Of a DNA stretch of 64,000 bases, positions 9,720 through 20,200 are shown piece by piece. The notes beneath the pieces are model-generated. The model saw only the letters and a list, made by a program, of their open reading frames with translations, was not told the origin of the DNA and ran no database searches. The stretch covers positions 1-64,000 of the forward strand of contig NZ_LZSQ01000044.1 of NCBI RefSeq assembly GCF_001665535.1, in the 5' to 3' direction. The stretch is from Mycobacterium sp. 852002-51961_SCH5331710. GTDB lineage: Bacteria > Actinomycetota > Actinomycetes > Mycobacteriales > Mycobacteriaceae. Made by a program: the position numbers and the translations under genes. Position 1 is the stretch's first letter. Every line of letters begins with the position of its first letter.

Positions 9720-11504
9720 ATGGTTCTGGGCTACCGGGCGTTTTTCAACGTGGATCGGTCTGCGGACTTACTTCACCTTGTGGACGAACAGACCTTCTCC
9801 TGGCTGGCTCAGAAACGGTGGCAATTTGATGCGTTGAGGGAGGGTGCCCTGGTCGACATCGCGCCCGATGCCCGGGGCGTCGTTCTTGCCGACTCGATGA
9901 ACGATGGGGCTCGCACCAAGCGGTACCGGTTCATCGAGAACAGTGCGGGTGGCGTCTGGATTACGGAGTTGACCGCCCACGTCGCGCGCGATGGAACGTC
10001 CGGTTGGGTATGGCTTGAGATCGATCAACCAGAAGACGCGCCTCGAACGGGTACACCGCGGTTGGCGAAGATGCTGGTCGAAGTCCTCCCCGTCAGTGAC
10101 GGTGCCTATCCGTTGACGCCTCGCCCGTTGCCTATAGGCATTGACGATGTCGACCGCGCGGTCGGTAGTGTGCTCGACGACTCTCGGCGAGGTTTGCTAT
10201 TTCTTGCTGGCTCGTCGTTTGAAGTCGACATTCCACTGCCTCAATGGACCGATTATGTATCGAAGATCCTTGTGGAGACGATCGGTTTGAGCTCCGCTTA
10301 TGTCCTCGACGCCGACGCTACCTCGCGCTTCAACCAATTAGTTCCCGCATCACATCAATTGCGCGGTTACACAATTCGTACTTACCGCCCCGGCGTTCAA
10401 CTCGACGAGCCACTCGACGCGGAGCGCCACAGAATCCTGTCGACGCGCAGCATCGTAAATGATGATCCGCGCTATCTGCGTCGCCTTCTTGGTCAGCGAG
10501 CACGAGACGTGATCAATAGCGGGTCGCTACCCAGTGCCGTGCGGCGCATTGATCGGCGCCTGCGCGATCAACTCGATTCGCTACTGACTGAATCGTCGGC
10601 GGAGATTGTCAGCGAACAACTGGTTGCGGACCCAGGCGTGGACATCACACCGCCAACTCCCGTCGAGTCCGTACAAGGTGTGCTCGGCCTCGTCCTTGGA
10701 CAAGTGTTTGGCGTTGCGACCGTTACTAAAGAAGCGGTACGTCGTTTGGGGCAGTTGGCTCTTGACGCAAAATCCGCAATCGCCGCCAGCAGGGATGTGA
10801 AGCAGCGCCTTAGCACTCTTGAAAATCGAATCGATGCCAGGGACGACGCTATTGAGGATCTTCGGCGCCGCCTCGAGGATGAACAGCTCGAGCTGGCGCT
10901 TTCGTTGAACGAACTTGCGGAGACAGAGCGTCAACTTCGTTATCTCAGAGGCGAATTAGCGGCAGTAGGTCGTTTCGACATTGCTTGGTCCACGCCTGAG
11001 AAGTCGCCGCTTGATATTCGCCCCGAATCCTTTGATGAGCTGTTGCAGAGGTTTCATGAACTCAAGAATCTTTTATTCACGGGCGACGCCGATCAGGCTC
11101 GCGACCTCGATAACCATGAGGGTCTCGGTACGTGGGCCAGCCGCTGTTGGAATGCTCTACTAGCGCTGAATGACTATGCCACGCTATCGTTGTCAGGAGA
11201 GTTTAGTGGGAGCGTTCACACATACCTCGAGAACACTCCCGCAGGTGCCCACGACTTCTCAGCGAACAGGCATGCGCCATTCGAGAGCTCGGACGTCGGC
11301 AACAACCCGAAATATCGAAACCCCCGAATCCTGCCGGTTCCACTCTGGGTAGACGCCAGTGGCACCGTATACATGGAGGCGCACTTCAAAATTGCGAAGT
11401 CTGCGACCGTAACTCCACGTATGCACTACTTCGACGACACGGCACGATCGAAGAAGATCTACGTTGGATACATCGGACGCCACTTACCGTCGTCTAAAGA
11501 TTAG
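9720..11504 (+). CDS. Unknown coiled-coil protein next to the GmrSD gene
   Basis: This 594-residue protein was not recognised. The first 130 residues look like a beta-rich domain. A mixed central part (res 135-300) ends in an Arg-rich helix (VRRIDRRLRDQLDSLL). Then comes a strongly heptad-like coiled coil at about residues 350-415 (LSTLENRIDARDDAIEDL... LNELAETERQLRYLRGEL). The C-terminal 180 residues form a separate domain with many aromatics (WASRCWNALLALNDYATL, then HYFDDTARSKKIYVGYIG). AAGGGG lies upstream of the ATG, supporting the start. The gene is convergent with the Z1 gene, with 149 bases between that hold no clear gene. Its place inside the island suggests a defence or partner role, as inference only. 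Confidence 0.75.
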   Translation: MVLGYRAFFNVDRSADLLHLVDEQTFSWLAQKRWQFDALREGALVDIAPDARGVVLADSMNDGARTKRYRFIENSAGGVWITELTAHVARDGTSGWVWLEIDQPEDAPRTGTPRLAKMLVEVLPVSDGAYPLTPRPLPIGIDDVDRAVGSVLDDSRRGLLFLAGSSFEVDIPLPQWTDYVSKILVETIGLSSAYVLDADATSRFNQLVPASHQLRGYTIRTYRPGVQLDEPLDAERHRILSTRSIVNDDPRYLRRLLGQRARDVINSGSLPSAVRRIDRRLRDQLDSLLTESSAEIVSEQLVADPGVDITPPTPVESVQGVLGLVLGQVFGVATVTKEAVRRLGQLALDAKSAIAASRDVKQRLSTLENRIDARDDAIEDLRRRLEDEQLELALSLNELAETERQLRYLRGELAAVGRFDIAWSTPEKSPLDIRPESFDELLQRFHELKNLLFTGDADQARDLDNHEGLGTWASRCWNALLALNDYATLSLSGEFSGSVHTYLENTPAGAHDFSANRHAPFESSDVGNNPKYRNPRILPVPLWVDASGTVYMEAHFKIAKSATVTPRMHYFDDTARSKKIYVGYIGRHLPSSKD

Positions 11505-11653
11505 GCCATGCAAGAGTGCTTGCGCGACAACGGTATTCCATCGTTGGCGGCCGAGCGTCGATTCGCAAGAGTCGGGCAGCGGCCTGCCGGTCTAACTCCT
11601 CAAACCCCGAAGCAGCTCGGTTAAGCCAGGTTTGACGAGAGCGATGCTCGCGC

Positions 11654-14600
11654 TCAGTCGGCTGGTTCTGCGTCGACGATCGCGTCGTCGGGGCGGTCCG
11701 GTCGGCGAACCGTGAAAGCGATGCGTCCAGCCGGCGCCGAAGCAAGTGGCAGTGCATACGAGAACAGAGTTGCGATGTTCTTCGGGTCGGTCGGGTCGGG
11801 AAGCTTCTTGGGGTCGGTTGCCCCCTTCGCATCATGAAACTTCGTCGAAGCGCTGTCTCCTGCGAACGTTAACAGGAACGCACCGCGGGTCGGCACCTTG
11901 AGCTGCTTGATGTGTGCATATTCGGGTTTCTCGAGAGCGAACTCAATCTCGCGGTCTACATCAACAGTCTCGGCGTCGATCCCGCTGGAGATTGCCAGCA
12001 ATGCGTCGCGCTGGCGGGTTGACGAACCTGAGAACTGCCAGGGTCGGTCCGGGCGCCGATACCGGCGAATGATCCGAAGGTTCCGGCCGCCGACGGTCCG
12101 CTCCGGCAGTGAATCGAGCTCTGGCACAATTATCGCCCAATCCTTGAGGGTGCCCTCGGCGATCGCCTTGCGCATGAATGCGAGGTACGGATCGAACTTA
12201 AAGTTGTTCGCCCATTGGAACTTGCTGACCACCTCGATGAGTGCGTCTGCGTCGACGAGGCCGTAGCGCGCATTCCACGGTCGCGGTGTCCCCGACTCAT
12301 TGATATAGAAGAACTTGCCTTCTTTATTGGCGGCATCCAGCAGCGGTTGAACCGCCTGGAAGTGGGCAACATTAACCTCGTCGTCGTGCTCGCCTTGTTG
12401 GTTGAAATCGACGACCTTGCCGCCTTCGCCCTGCTCGGTCAGCTCGGCGTTGTACATCTTGTTGCTGCTGGTCGGTTTGAGATACGGCAGGCTCTGGTAG
12501 ACCAGCGGGGGCACGTCCATCGGTCGTACGCGAGGGCGTCCGTCGTCGTCGAATCCCTGAAACTTGCGAAGCTCGTCGCGGAAGTCTTCCTCGTCGCGCA
12601 CTATTGCCTCGAAAGCCTTATAGAGATCGATGACCGTCTTTCTGGGGCCGGGCACATTCCGGCCGATGTACAAACGCACTAGGTCGCCATAGCCGAGTCG
12701 GTAGCCGAACCAACGTCCCATCTGCATGAGCGTGTCGGCGGCCGTCGTCCTGCGAGTGTAGTACGTAGTCGTCAGTCCCTCGACCGTGAAGCCGCGAGAG
12801 AGCTTGGTACCGCCGACCAGGATTTTCCAAACATCGCCAGCCTGAAAATTGATGTCGGCCTGCAGGTAGTCCTTCTCCGCCTTGCCGTTGACGATGACAA
12901 CCGGGTTCACTCCCTCCTGAATCCGGTCAACTGCCTGCCCGATGAATGGGATGAGCTCGGCGAAGCTCCCGATGGCCGGTGCCTCTGGCGCACGAGCGGC
13001 CGTGACTTGCTGGAAATCGGTAGTCCACAGATTTTGGAGCCGCTTGAGCCCCATCGGCAGGTCGTAGCCAGCCGATGCCCATACGCGGCGGATATCGCTA
13101 GCGAGCATCTCGTGCTCGGTCGTACTGACCGATTCATGTACGAGCATGGAGTGGTGGCGGAAGAGTTTAGGCTTTCCGAGCGCAACGGCCCGATGCAGCT
13201 TAATTGCGCCGGCGAGGACGTAGGCGTCCAAGGCTCCACGCATTTCCTTGTCGCGAGCATCCTGGTTATCCGGTCCGGCGCGTAGTGACCGAACGAAGGC
13301 CTTTTGGTTCGAGTTCGCGACGGTAGGTTCCTCGTCAGCCTCGCTATCCTCGTCCGAGTTGTCTCGGTCGAGATCGTGAAAGGCTTTGCCGCCCATGTAT
13401 CCCGGCGGTGGCTCGAGGCTCACGATGAAGTCCTTCGGAAAGATGTCCTCCGAGTCTTCGGGGTCGACGAATACGTTTGCAAACGGCGTGGCGGTGTAGC
13501 CCACGTATTGGGCGCGCTTTAGCTCAGTCAGGAGCTGCGCTATCAGGCGATTGATCGCCGTACGTTCCTTCTCCTCCTCAGAGTCCTTGTCCTTGTCCTT
13601 CTTCGGCCGTGTTGTGTTGATTGACGCTTGGTCGGCCTCGTCGTCGATGATGAGTGTCGGGATTTCACCTAGGTCCGTCTTGGTGGACTGCAGATCCTGG
13701 ACAAGCTTTCGCAGCACTCTCGAATTCTTCTTCACGACGGCCACCCGGATGTCGGGCCGGTAGAGGTTCTGCGGGTCGTACAGCGGGCGCGCCGGATCGA
13801 CGAGATGGTCCGTCTGACGGAAGTCGAGGTAACCGAGACCAGCTTTCAGAAGTTTGTAATCGTCGCGAGCTCCGGTCAGTCGACGTATTCCAGGGAGCCC
13901 GAGCTCCTTGGGATCTTTTCCGTAGGAGACGAACTTTCCCTCGTACCAGTCGATGTCACCGTCGCCGATGTAGTCCACGGAGGCGATGAGTTCTTCGTTG
14001 TCACGTGGTACTCCGCCGAGGATGTTCTCTTCCCCGACGAGCTCCATGTCGATGCGACGCTGGGTCTGGCCGCGCAGGAGCTCGATGGTTCCGGTGAGCA
14101 CGATGACGAGCTTGTAGCCAGCGTCGATCGCCTTTGCGATGACCCCAGTGAAGTTGGCGGTCTTGCCGGACTGCACATGTCCGACCACAAGGCCCTTCGA
14201 TTGGTAGGGGTCTTCACGCGCCGGGTTCGCCAGGCGCTTGACGACCTCATCGGTCAAGCGGCTCAGCTCGCCGATCGCGTCTGGGTCCCAGCCCTTGGAC
14301 TCCAGAACGCCGCGGTAGCCATCCCAGTAGAAAGAGCGTCCCGATTCGACGTCGTACCATGGGTCCCAATCGGCTGGCTTGCCCGAAATCACGACGGCGC
14401 CGGACAGGTTGACGTGAAATGCATCGTTGATCGCCTCCTGAGCCTCAGTGCTGAAGCCAAGGGCTGTGAGGATCGCATCGCGTCGTTCTTGCGAATAGGG
14501 CGCCGTGTTTGTCGCCCATGTCGGATCAGGCAGGGCGTCCCACTTGGAGAGCTGGATGTGGAATTCGTAACGAGCGGGTGCGTTCACATCGGTAGACGTG

Positions 14601-14749
14601 ATCGCCTCGACGAGGGCGGCTTCCGCGAAGTCATCAGAGACGTCCGCTTCCTCCAGCTCGAACCGCACCCGCTTGAGCATCGGCTTGGGCTCGCTCTTGC
14701 TCATGCCGCGCACGACACTGACGATTGCGTCGGTATATGTATCTGTCAC
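11654..14749 (-). CDS. Z1-domain helicase/ATPase of a MORC-linked restriction system
   Basis: The product has about 1031 residues. A Walker A, VVGHVQSGKTANFTGV, lies near residue 188, followed by LVIVLTGTIELLRGQTQRR, the classic Z1 start. Helicase-like motifs follow: LIIDDEADQAS, YVGYTATPFANV, and the C-terminal lobe VGGTKLSRGFTVEGL with QMGRWFGYR. The Z1 family is an SF2-like ATPase that regularly neighbours MORC/MutL-like GHKL ATPases and PD-(D/E)XK proteins. The GTG at 14747-14749 is chosen because AGGAGG lies 6 bases upstream and it sits directly after the DUF4420 stop (TGACGTG). It is the last gene of the five-gene operon starting at 23508. The frame extends 29 codons further upstream inside the previous gene, which is unlikely to be translated. 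Confidence 0.9.
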   Translation of the reverse strand: MTDTYTDAIVSVVRGMSKSEPKPMLKRVRFELEEADVSDDFAEAALVEAITSTDVNAPARYEFHIQLSKWDALPDPTWATNTAPYSQERRDAILTALGFSTEAQEAINDAFHVNLSGAVVISGKPADWDPWYDVESGRSFYWDGYRGVLESKGWDPDAIGELSRLTDEVVKRLANPAREDPYQSKGLVVGHVQSGKTANFTGVIAKAIDAGYKLVIVLTGTIELLRGQTQRRIDMELVGEENILGGVPRDNEELIASVDYIGDGDIDWYEGKFVSYGKDPKELGLPGIRRLTGARDDYKLLKAGLGYLDFRQTDHLVDPARPLYDPQNLYRPDIRVAVVKKNSRVLRKLVQDLQSTKTDLGEIPTLIIDDEADQASINTTRPKKDKDKDSEEEKERTAINRLIAQLLTELKRAQYVGYTATPFANVFVDPEDSEDIFPKDFIVSLEPPPGYMGGKAFHDLDRDNSDEDSEADEEPTVANSNQKAFVRSLRAGPDNQDARDKEMRGALDAYVLAGAIKLHRAVALGKPKLFRHHSMLVHESVSTTEHEMLASDIRRVWASAGYDLPMGLKRLQNLWTTDFQQVTAARAPEAPAIGSFAELIPFIGQAVDRIQEGVNPVVIVNGKAEKDYLQADINFQAGDVWKILVGGTKLSRGFTVEGLTTTYYTRRTTAADTLMQMGRWFGYRLGYGDLVRLYIGRNVPGPRKTVIDLYKAFEAIVRDEEDFRDELRKFQGFDDDGRPRVRPMDVPPLVYQSLPYLKPTSSNKMYNAELTEQGEGGKVVDFNQQGEHDDEVNVAHFQAVQPLLDAANKEGKFFYINESGTPRPWNARYGLVDADALIEVVSKFQWANNFKFDPYLAFMRKAIAEGTLKDWAIIVPELDSLPERTVGGRNLRIIRRYRRPDRPWQFSGSSTRQRDALLAISSGIDAETVDVDREIEFALEKPEYAHIKQLKVPTRGAFLLTFAGDSASTKFHDAKGATDPKKLPDPTDPKNIATLFSYALPLASAPAGRIAFTVRRPDRPDDAIVDAEPAD

Positions 14750-14750
14750 G

Positions 14751-15734
14751 TCATGCCTCCTGTGCGGGTGGTGGACTGAGGAATCCGGTGAGCGGATCGC
14801 CGGGGTCACCCGGCGTGCGCGAGGAGACGTCCACACGGTAAGTCACGGCGCTGACAAGATCGCTGTTCGGAACAACTGAAGCCAGGCGACTGCTGGTGAC
14901 TGCCGGGAAATTCTCATCCACTAGGTACGCCGCCGGGGCGGTGCGCAGGATGTACGCGGTCGGGTACATCGCTGCGTCGTCGTCATCCCAGTTCTGCGAC
15001 GCAAGATATGTCATGAAGCGGTCCCGCGTTGTGGAGAGCCGTTCGCGGATCCGCTGGATGAGCCCAGGGAGTGTGAATCCGTTCGGATCACCACCGGCTC
15101 GTGTGATCTGGATGGACACGAGCCAGAGCTGCCGGCCGGGGCTCGGTTCAAGTTGGTCCGCCCCATTTATGACGTGGGATCGCAATTCGCTAACTGTGGT
15201 CTTGACCTCGGCGTCGAATAATGGGAAAGCGTAGTCACGCTCCTCGGCGAGCGGGCCCAGCCACCATTCGATGACCGATTGCTCACCGAATGACTCAAAC
15301 AGGGCGCGGAATAACAGAAGTTCGCCGATCAACCCGATTTGCTTCGCTTCCGGGATCTGCGGCTTCGCGGCGAGTAGGGCTTTCATGTTCATCATCGCAG
15401 CCGACGTAGCGGCAGCAAACGTGGCACCGCCGCGCATCGCCTGAACGACGGAGAGCAGCAGTCCGTAGGCCTCGGTGTACATATTCCGTGCATCGATGGT
15501 GATGCGGGCCCAGTCAATTCCGTTCCGCCTCTCGAGCCCGGTGCTTACCCGCTTCATCACAGCCGTGTCCTGAACCATGCCGGTGTCAGGCGTTAGCAGT
15601 GAAATCTTCTGACCTGCACCGTCGATCCGCACGATGGCTTCCGGGGATTCGCTGACAAGATGCGTAGTCACCGCGCCGCTGCGGAAGTACCTTTCCAAGG
15701 TGTTCGGGTTCAGCTTCGACAGTGGTTCACTCAT
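14751..15734 (-). CDS. PD-(D/E)XK motif protein (DUF4420)
   Basis: A 327-residue protein. The segment IGLIGELLLFRALFESFG is typical of DUF4420, followed by the candidate nuclease core RDYAFPLFDAEVKTT, in which D and E-V-K form the D...ExK metal-binding motif. Further helices carry SIQITRAGGDPNGFTLPGLIQRI. Such proteins are fixed neighbours of Z1 and GHKL ATPases in bacterial MORC restriction systems and are the likely DNA-cutting component. The gene begins 9 bases after the GHKL gene ends and is followed by the Z1 start after one base, so translation is probably coupled. Family placement is well supported; cleavage activity is inferred from the motif. Confidence 0.85.
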   Translation of the reverse strand: MSEPLSKLNPNTLERYFRSGAVTTHLVSESPEAIVRIDGAGQKISLLTPDTGMVQDTAVMKRVSTGLERRNGIDWARITIDARNMYTEAYGLLLSVVQAMRGGATFAAATSAAMMNMKALLAAKPQIPEAKQIGLIGELLLFRALFESFGEQSVIEWWLGPLAEERDYAFPLFDAEVKTTVSELRSHVINGADQLEPSPGRQLWLVSIQITRAGGDPNGFTLPGLIQRIRERLSTTRDRFMTYLASQNWDDDDAAMYPTAYILRTAPAAYLVDENFPAVTSSRLASVVPNSDLVSAVTYRVDVSSRTPGDPGDPLTGFLSPPPAQEA

Positions 15735-15743
15735 GCTCGGCCC

Positions 15744-17252
15744 TCATTCCACTGGCGCGGATTGCGCTCCGATTGCGGCAAGGAGGATGGCCTGCCATGC
15801 CGCCTCCTCACGCTTCTTCTTCGCACCGCTGCCTGTCCCGACGAAGTGGTCTTCAAGAAGGAGTAGGAGCAGGCTCTTAATGAGTGGTGCGTCGTCGATG
15901 TCCAGGCTCTTACGCCCCACTACCGCCGAACGGTACCTCGCGTTCAGAACAAGACGGTGTTCGTGAATGTCGATGTCGTAGGCCTTCCCCTCTGGTAGCA
16001 GGCTCCACCTGATGTCGATCGGGAACACGTCGTTGGGTTCGGTGTGCGTCGCAAACGCGTCCTTGACCGACGCCGGGAGCCCGTCGCCGGGGCGGGGCGC
16101 CTCGATAGGGGAGGCTGTCCGTTGCCTGGCGTGCTTAGCTGCATGCGTTGCGTCCTCGCGGAACGACGCGAGCGTAGTGCCGTCGGTTGCCCGCCCACGT
16201 GCCAATGCACCGCGCAGTTCATCGTCGAACGTCGTCCCGACCTTCTCGGGGTTGATCGTGACGTGATTCTCCAACTCTGGCGTCAGATCGAACACCACTC
16301 GCGCAAAAGCCAGGTCGACCCTCGGCGTAGCCAGCCCATTCCAACCGCCGGCTTGTAGGAGGCGATCGTTGCGATAAATGTAGAAACCCTGGGATTCGGT
16401 CTCAGACCGGCCGCCTTGCACGAATCCCGGCCCCTTGTCGCGGAACGGCCAGATGTGCAACTTTGCGGACCCCGTCGCGTCCGCGACTTCTACAGGTAGA
16501 TCTTTCGGATAGCCCGGCTGTCCGACACCGCGATACTCGAAGGGGTCGACGGCTCTGACCGTCCGTGGTGACCCCGCGAAGCCTAAACCGACGTCGAAGG
16601 TATCGATCATCAGAGTCAGATCGCCGCGGTCGAGGATTCGATGCGTGACGAGACCGAGATGGTTAACCAGATCCTGGATGGTTCGGGTCACCCACTCCCG
16701 CTGTTCTTCCTCGCTCGACGAGGTCAGGAACGTTTGAACGTCATGCCATTCGACGATGGTGCCAGTGTCCATCGAGAAGTCGACTGCTGCGTTGGCAAGA
16801 CGTTGGGCGGCGTCAGCGCTGGAGAATTCCTCGACCACAGGTCCGGTGTCGATGGTCTCCTTGCGCAAACGTCGACCCACCGCCGGTGATCCGTAGCGCT
16901 TCGACCACACGATCAACGTGTTCGCCTGACTCAGCGAGGCGGCCTTGAGCCCGATTCCGAAGTGGCCCAGGTCGCGTCCCCGGTATTCGCGTTTTTTGGC
17001 GTAGGTCATTGCGTCGTCGATTGCCGCGGAATCCATGCCCGCTGCATTGTCGATCACCTGTAAGCCGATTGGTCGCGCGCCCTGCACGAGGAATCTGACC
17101 AGAACGTGGGTTGCGCCGGCATCGATGCTGTTATCGACCAGATCGGCCACCGCCGTGGCCAACGTATGATGTCGGCCGATGGCCGATGTGATGGACGGGT
17201 CTGGCGGGACGACTTTCGAGCCGACCGGCTGAGGAGTGGAGGCCAGCGCCAC
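15744..17252 (-). CDS. MORC-like GHKL (HSP90/MutL-type) ATPase
   Basis: The 502-residue protein carries the full Bergerat ATP-binding fold near the N-terminus: an N-box with AVADLVDNSIDAGATH at about 35-50, the G1 motif VIDNAAGMD near 66, and the G2 motif GHFGIGLKAASLS near 97. Residues about 200-370 form an S5-like transducer domain (YIYRNDRLLQAGGW, LTPELENHVTINPEKVG). This is the architecture of prokaryotic MORC ATPases, which cycle as ATP-gated DNA clamps. The GTG start at 17250-17252 overlaps the DUF499 stop codon (TAGTG), and the DUF4420 gene follows after 9 bases, so all three are probably coupled. A role as DNA-scanning clamp of the operon is inference from the family. Confidence 0.9.
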   Translation of the reverse strand: MALASTPQPVGSKVVPPDPSITSAIGRHHTLATAVADLVDNSIDAGATHVLVRFLVQGARPIGLQVIDNAAGMDSAAIDDAMTYAKKREYRGRDLGHFGIGLKAASLSQANTLIVWSKRYGSPAVGRRLRKETIDTGPVVEEFSSADAAQRLANAAVDFSMDTGTIVEWHDVQTFLTSSSEEEQREWVTRTIQDLVNHLGLVTHRILDRGDLTLMIDTFDVGLGFAGSPRTVRAVDPFEYRGVGQPGYPKDLPVEVADATGSAKLHIWPFRDKGPGFVQGGRSETESQGFYIYRNDRLLQAGGWNGLATPRVDLAFARVVFDLTPELENHVTINPEKVGTTFDDELRGALARGRATDGTTLASFREDATHAAKHARQRTASPIEAPRPGDGLPASVKDAFATHTEPNDVFPIDIRWSLLPEGKAYDIDIHEHRLVLNARYRSAVVGRKSLDIDDAPLIKSLLLLLLEDHFVGTGSGAKKKREEAAWQAILLAAIGAQSAPVE

Positions 17253-20200
17253 TACAGATCCTTGAAACCGCTGTCCGCCACGCCTAGATCACTCGCGTTC
17301 TGTGTTACGGCCCGAACAGTATTCTCGTCGAAACCCTCTGCCTTCTGCGCGTCGACCGTCAAGGTGATGTCGAGAACGTCGGGGCTCGCGTTACGCAGCA
17401 CCTCAAGAATTTCCTGAGCAATCGTGTGAAGCTGACCTGGCATGTCGGCGGAGGGGTCGACGACCTGCCGGAGCGAAAACGTTGCGTTGGTGACAGTTCG
17501 GCGCGTAGGTCCCGTCGAGGGCGGCTTTTGCGTCCCCGGCGGATCCTGCGTCGATGTCGACTCCGGTTCAGTGTCGGACTCGCTCGCTTTGCTCTCTTCG
17601 CGCCGTCTCTGTTCGACCGCAAGGTCCGGCCGCACCACCAGCGTCTTCTCATCAAACGGGCCGAATTCCGTGTCCTCCAGCGGAACCGCCAGACCGCCGA
17701 ATTCGCCTGTCGCCGAGTCGAATCCGGTCGCCAGCGCGAATCCGGTCGCAACGAAGGCGGCATCGAGCAGTGATTCCTCCAGAGCTCTCACAAGCACGGA
17801 CTTGTCGCGCAGCCGGTGCAGATACGGGTAGCGGCAGTAGTAGACCCACAGTTCGTTGAAGCTGATGAAACCACGGGTCCACCGCGCTCGCAGGAACTCT
17901 TCGATGTCCAGACGGACGACACGGTTGGCAATGTAGGAGTGGGCGGCGTCGACCGAGGCGAGTTTGGCGCCGATGCGCTTGGTGAGGTTTTTCTCTGGCC
18001 CGTCCGCACGAACCTGCCCGACCACGAACGGCGCCTGCGGATCGTCCTGCACAGCGTGTAAGCCCCATATCCACGTGTGGGCAAGGCGGTCGTCCACTGT
18101 TCGGTTGGCGGTTTCCAGCATCGACTGCGCCTGCGCGGCCGCTGATTGGGTCAGATCGAGGCGTCCGGTTTCGTCGAAAATCGAGTTCCATGCAAGGTAC
18201 GAGCGCAGGGCGGATTCCAAAGTCCCCCATTGCTTTTCGTCCGCGGCGACAGCGACGATGGTGTTAACGTTTGAACGGGGAGCGTTGCCGCGCTGACGCA
18301 GCATGTCGTGAACCCATTTGGAGGCAGTGGAGTCCTTGTCCTTGCCGTTGTGGGTGTACTGCGGCGGAACGACGACCAGGCGCAGGTAGTCGGCTTCGTC
18401 GACGTCCGACGATGACTCGGGGTGAACGACGTCGGCGATGACGTCCGTGGAACCCTTGAACGCGCGCTTGAGTCGGGCTGTCACCTCGCCGTGGACGATG
18501 TCTATCGATAATTGCGCCGCGCGTTCAGCGGCGAGCCGGTTGAGTGACGGCTGGGTGTCGTACCAGAAGCGACCGTCCTCGGCGTAATAGTGCGATGACT
18601 TTTCCTGTAGTCCGTCCAGTGCGGATCCGATGTTGCCCAGCACGTCGCCGGGCATGGCGACGCCGAGCGTGATGCTCTTGCGGTCCTTGCCCTTGAGCGC
18701 AGCATCGAGCGTTGGCGTGGCGTCAATGAAAATTGTTCGCGCCGTGCGTAAGGCGAGTGAGCGGTCTTTCAAAACCGGACGCTCAGCGTCGACGATTCGG
18801 GCGACCGCGTTGTCGCCGTCGATCTCGGACTGGATGATCGCGTCCCATGCGTTTTCCACGTACTGCGTGATTTCCGACCGCACCGGCTGTGCATCGAGAG
18901 GAATTGACCCCGGCATGATTAGCGGTGACGGGTCCTGGCGCGCGTACAGCTGATGGATCACGTGACTCATCAGACGCAGCACACCTCGGGTGCGCTGAAA
19001 CTTCTCCAATGTCGACCAGTCGGAGTAGAGGCGGTCGAGGAGTTCGGGGTGGATGGGGTAGGCCGCCCTGATACGTGACTCGTATTCGGATTCAGCGACA
19101 CCCGTCGGAAACTCCTTCGGGTGGTGGCGGTAATAGTCGGTGAATCGCCGCGCCGCAGTGGCGATGGTTGCGATGGCCTTTGCGTCCGGCTCGACGAACA
19201 GCCGCCGCCGCACGATCTCGTAAGATTCGTCGCGCGTGGCCGGGCTCCACTGGTAGGCCACTCGACGAATGACATAGTCCAGCCGGTGCAGGGCGTCGTG
19301 GCCGCGCTGACCGCCGACCTCGAGATCGCTTGCCTTGAGCTCATCGCGTCCCTTGCCTTCACCGGACAGCACCTGCCGACCCTCGCTGGCAGGCACGGAC
19401 ACCAACAGAAGGGTGCCGGGCACGCTCTCCGCCGCAAGAGTCAGCGACATCGCGAAGGTGAACTGTGTCTCGAACAGACCGGCTGCCACGCGCCGGGCAT
19501 GTGGGTCGTCTTGGTCGTAGGTATCCGGTAGTTGGCGGGCGTAGGCTACCCATTCGTCGATGAGCACGACGGCTGGACCGAAGGTAGTGAACAGCTCGCG
19601 TAGCAGGTTCCCGGGGTTGGTCCCTGTCTGGTCGGCCTCGGCGACGATTGCGTAGCCTGCGGCGCCGCCAAGCTGCCATGCGAGTTCGCCCCATAGGGTG
19701 TGCACCGCGGTGCCGTCGGGCTTTTGCGAGGGACTAGCCGGCGGGATCTCGTTGCCCACAAGTGCGGCCTTGTGAACCGGCTTGCCTAGGATGCCGCTGT
19801 TCTCACCTGCCAGGAGATCCTGCAGGCTCTGCGGAAACTCATGGAGCTCGCGACCGGAGAACATATGCCAGACGGCCAGCATCGAGTGCGTCTTGCCGCC
19901 GCCAAACGTAGTCTGCAGATTGATTACCGGATTGGCTGACTCGGATCCGGAGATTCGGTCCACCGCCCGGCGAAGTAGCTCCTTGAGTCCGTCGGTCAAA
20001 TACGTTCGGCGGAAGAACTCGACCGGGTCCTGGTACTCCTTGGCGGCGTTTTGTTGCACGGCAACGGAATAGAGGTCGGCGGCAAACTCGGCGTTGTTGT
20101 ATTGACCAGAAGCCACGTCGGGGTGCGGCTTAAGAACGTCACGCCACGACGGAAGCTCCGCATCCGGCGTGCCGGGCAGGGACGCCGCCTCGCGTACCGC

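Noticed and set aside
13805..14779. 324-codon plus-strand frame opposite the Z1 gene
   Set aside because: The minus strand encodes clear Z1 motifs over the same bases; the plus frame has no family features.
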